In this document: positions 62,201 to 64,000 of the stretch, piece after piece
How positions within the stretch are numbered: position 1 is the first letter of the stretch
How the letters are laid out: each line of letters starts with the position of its first letter
Source: an uncultured Muribaculaceae bacterium
Lineage (GTDB): Bacteria > Bacteroidota > Bacteroidia > Bacteroidales > Muribaculaceae
Direction of reading: 5' to 3'
Assembly (NCBI GenBank): GCA_905233915.1
Contig: CAJOFM010000001.1
Span: 395,492 to 459,491 of the forward strand
Length of the DNA stretch: 64,000 nucleotides
Position numbers and translations under genes: made by a program
Notes under the pieces: generated by a model
What the model was told of the DNA's origin: nothing
Databases searched by the model: none
What the model saw: the letters and a program-made list of their open reading frames with translations, nothing else

Positions 62201-64000
62201 GACCAGGATGGCTACTTGCTCCACCCCGAGAAGCGATGGGGTGGTATCATGCGCAAAATTGAAAATACCAACTTTGAGCAATCCAACATCGAGTACATCC
62301 AATTCTGGATGCTTGACCCGTTCATGGATCCCGATTTGGACAACAAAGATGGTGGCTCACTTTATTTCAACTTGGGTGAGGTGAGCGAGGATATCCTTAA
62401 GGATGGACTCAAGAGTTATGAGAATGGTCTTCCCATCAATAACGATTCCACTTATATCTCCACTACAGTATGGGGCAAGGTGTCTTCCCAGTCATCGTTG
62501 ACCTATGCCTTTGACAATACCAATGGCGCCCGTATCCTTCAGGATGTGGGTCTTGACGGATTGTCAACTACCGAGGAGTACCAGCATCCTGCATATGCCA
62601 ATTTCCTTAACGAGTTGCGTGCCGTATTGCCCGAGAGCACACTTGCAGCGATGTCCGAGGATCCTTTCTCGCCTGTCAATGACCCGGCCACTGACAATTT
62701 TGCCTTCTACCGTCATAATTACTATGACAACACTAGGGCTAGGATCAATGACAGATACAAGCACTATAATGGTACTGACGGCAACTCCTTGTCACAGACC
62801 GATGCCAGCGACTCCCAGTACCAGACTTCGCGTTCCACGCCCGATGTCGAGGACATTAACCAGGATAACACCCTGAATGAGTACGAGCGTTATTTCCAGT
62901 ACCATGTAGCCATTCATCCCGACTCGATGAATGTGGGTATGAACTATATTACCGATAAGCAGGTGGCTAATGTCCACACCCGCAATGGTGAGACTCAGGT
63001 CGCAACATGGTATCAGTTTACCATACCACTCTCATCCTATGATAAGAAAGTCGGTACCATCCAGGATTTCTCGACCATACGTTTCCTGCGCATGTTCATG
63101 ACTGGCTTCACCCACACGACCCACCTGCGATTTGCTTCGCTTGAACTGGTGCGTGGTGAGTGGCGCAACTACAAGTACAACCTCAACATGCGAGGTGAGC
63201 AGCCGGCCAATGGTACCATCAGCATCAACACGGTCAACATCGAGGAGAATGCTTCGCGTGAGCCTGTCAACTATGTGCTCCCGCCGGGTGTTTCACGTAT
63301 CATTGACAGCGGACAATCACAGATTACCCAGCTCAATGAGCAATCCATGCAGCTCACGGTCGATGACCTTGGGGCTGGCGATGCACGCGGTGTGTACCGT
63401 AACACCGACCTTGACCTGCGCACCTACAAGCGCTTGCAGATGTTCGTGCACAACGAGGCCATGATTGGGAATGAGACCAACCTGCGTAATGGGGATGTTT
63501 CACTGTTCATCCGTTTGGGCTCTGATGTGAAGAATAACTACTACGAGTATGAGATTCCATTGTCAGTGACACCTGCGGGTCATTATAGCACCAACAGCTC
63601 CAGTGACCGCCTCAAGGTGTGGCCCGAGGAGAACATGCTTGACATCAACCTTGATGTGCTCGTCAATGCCAAGAAGCACCGCAATGCCGATAAGATGGCC
63701 GGTGCAGCCGACGTTGGTTATTCGATACGTTATATGGATGTCGATGATGACCATCCCAACAACAAGGTCTATGTCATGGGTAATCCCTCCTTGAGCAAGG
63801 TGAGGGTAATGCTCATCGGTGTGCGCAACAACTCGCCCACGACCAAGAGTTGTGTGGTTTGGGTGGATGAGTTGCGTGTTACCGACTTTGACAGCGAGGG
63901 CGGTTGGGCAGCCAAGGCGTCCATGACACTCAACATGAGTGATATCGCAACCTTGAATATGGGCTTCCACAAGGAGACTGAGGGCTTCGGTTCGGTTAAT
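59297..64000 (+). CDS. sprA: SprA/Sov type IX secretion translocon, N-terminal 1568 residues
   Basis: An open frame of 1568 codons that continues past the window edge. The family is usually about 2300-2500 residues. The N-terminus is a signal-like helix (FVAILIGALIGWWAG) followed by a proline run (LPPPPPPPD). Recognisable SprA segments include FGMGPLETVFGPGGVQLKTTG, RRKTYFDFDQKIQANIAATVGDKM and SYIDDFESTQSGIDVRSPYSW. SprA is the giant outer-membrane barrel through which type IX cargo leaves the cell. Assignment rests on recall of these conserved blocks. It is probably co-transcribed with ruvA. Confidence 0.9.
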   Translation, partial: MLNRKKIFVAILIGALIGWWAGNDTMLAQYVTSTLPPPPPPPDTRPSARQLQTPTLDLHYDVKPTIPRNYDDVSGLNEYAADLKTPSNITSEVEFDPETGCYVIHTRLGDHDIVTPYIMSSDEYSNSAFRQSMMEYYRQKNAESAQDKDKDPFNFLDMQFGMGPLETVFGPGGVQLKTTGSVVINMGVKSNSTDNPALSVSQRRKTYFDFDQKIQANIAATVGDKMRFNMSYNTGATFDFDSKNLKLAYEGKEDEIIKNIEAGNVSMTTGSSLIHGSAALFGIKTKLQFGKLTATALVSQQNSETQTVSSKGGSQTTEFYISADKYDQNRNFFLSHFFRDNYDQWCSKLPLVSSGLQIKRIEVWITNKRNNYNESRHIMSFMDLGEGDPKNISNSHWVGTGPNVLPSNSANNMLSEIKDNYPDARYMSKASSALLPLKDYDFEGGKDYEKIESARLLSSSEYTLNASLGYIMLKTALSSDEILAVAYEYTYGGRTYQVGEFSGDITSTEQSLYVKMLKGTTSSPYFPMWDLAMKNVYALGAYQIQKNNFKLNIKYLSDTTGNELTYIPAGKINGKPLLQVMNLDRLDANQETNIDGKFDYLEGYTVQSSTGKIIFPVVEPFGEHLGKAFDDDMIAKDYVYTELYDSTLTVAQQFSDKNKFVLAGEYQSSSGSVIRLNATNVARGSVVVTAGGVTLTENSDYTVDYTMGTVTITNQSIIDAGTNISVSLENQSTFSMQRKTLLGLDLDYAFNKNFHIGATVMHYGEKAIGDKVAIGSELVNNTIWGVNMSYNTQFMWLTNLLNKIPTVNATAPSSVSFLGEFAQLVPHQAKTGSNSGSSYIDDFESTQSGIDVRSPYSWFLSSTPYDPSASALFPEAALNNDVAYGKNRALLSWYYVDRLFTQRNSSFAPGYIKNDLNELSYPYAREVAFSEVFPGRELNYGESSVIQTLNLSFYPRERGPYNLDGTNVDQDGYLLHPEKRWGGIMRKIENTNFEQSNIEYIQFWMLDPFMDPDLDNKDGGSLYFNLGEVSEDILKDGLKSYENGLPINNDSTYISTTVWGKVSSQSSLTYAFDNTNGARILQDVGLDGLSTTEEYQHPAYANFLNELRAVLPESTLAAMSEDPFSPVNDPATDNFAFYRHNYYDNTRARINDRYKHYNGTDGNSLSQTDASDSQYQTSRSTPDVEDINQDNTLNEYERYFQYHVAIHPDSMNVGMNYITDKQVANVHTRNGETQVATWYQFTIPLSSYDKKVGTIQDFSTIRFLRMFMTGFTHTTHLRFASLELVRGEWRNYKYNLNMRGEQPANGTISINTVNIEENASREPVNYVLPPGVSRIIDSGQSQITQLNEQSMQLTVDDLGAGDARGVYRNTDLDLRTYKRLQMFVHNEAMIGNETNLRNGDVSLFIRLGSDVKNNYYEYEIPLSVTPAGHYSTNSSSDRLKVWPEENMLDINLDVLVNAKKHRNADKMAGAADVGYSIRYMDVDDDHPNNKVYVMGNPSLSKVRVMLIGVRNNSPTTKSCVVWVDELRVTDFDSEGGWAAKASMTLNMSDIATLNMGFHKETEGFGSVN

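Noticed and set aside
59297-64000. Truncated sprA
   Set aside because: The frame is intact to the last base, so the missing end is due to the window boundary.
1-64000. tRNA, rRNA, CRISPR array, prophage or classical insertion sequence
   Set aside because: I looked through the intergenic gaps and saw no cloverleaf, spaced direct-repeat array, integrase or transposase.

Overview
The window is a chromosomal stretch of a Bacteroidales bacterium. Evidence: promoters of the Bacteroidetes type (TAnnTTTG at -7, several with TTG about 20 bases upstream), almost no Shine-Dalgarno sequences, families found mainly in that phylum (class III fructose-bisphosphatase, DUF4290, DUF4293, the T9SS plug family, SprA), and several secreted proteins with dockerin-like repeats of the GDVNGDGxVNVADVTALI type. 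The repeats and GC-rich codon use point to Muribaculaceae or Prevotellaceae, but the sequence alone does not settle the family. I saw no rRNA, tRNA, CRISPR array, prophage or classical insertion sequence.

Layout. 0-10 kb: the 3' end of fbp, a LolC/E-type permease, a secreted metallophosphoesterase/beta-propeller protein, trmN6, a Trp-rich low-complexity secreted protein beside a FadL-like barrel, and a secreted peptidylarginine-deiminase homologue. 10-16 kb: a MerR regulator divergent from alaS, then a Ca/Na antiporter and the type IX secretion plug protein. 15.5-20 kb: a GxxExxY gene inside imperfect inverted repeats, then the HsdR_N-uvrD-nspC operon on the minus strand. 20-26 kb: M64 peptidase, GH92 mannosidase, S9 peptidase. 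26-35 kb: DUF2284 and DMT-like genes, an unknown gene, a PorT-like barrel coupled to a LysM protein, and a TPR-dnaG operon. 35-45.5 kb: DUF4293, NhaD-type antiporter, a beta-propeller protein, a 1318-residue secreted amidase with a tandem 440-residue repeat, and a GH13-GH20 operon. 45.6-53 kb: threonine aldolase, a C10 protease/dockerin/FGE-like fusion, and the housekeeping run tsaB-DUF4290-rimM-ompA-like-proS. 53-64 kb: a small membrane protein, PstS-like lipoprotein and TPR protein, an S8 protease with dockerin-like repeats, ruvA, and the first 1568 codons of sprA, which runs off the window.

Themes. Many products are exported: proteases of four families (M64, S9, C10, S8), glycosidases (GH92, GH20), an amidase and a deiminase, which fits a gut commensal that works on host or bacterial glycoproteins. 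Two proteins of the type IX translocon (plug and SprA) are encoded here, yet four secreted proteins carry dockerin-like repeats and I see no canonical type IX C-terminal domain on any of them. The most unusual non-coding signal is a set of 7-bp periodic tracts in the gaps before start codons. They occur at all four junctions of tsaB-DUF4290-rimM-ompA-proS and before the threonine aldolase gene; their sequence differs each time but the period is always 7.
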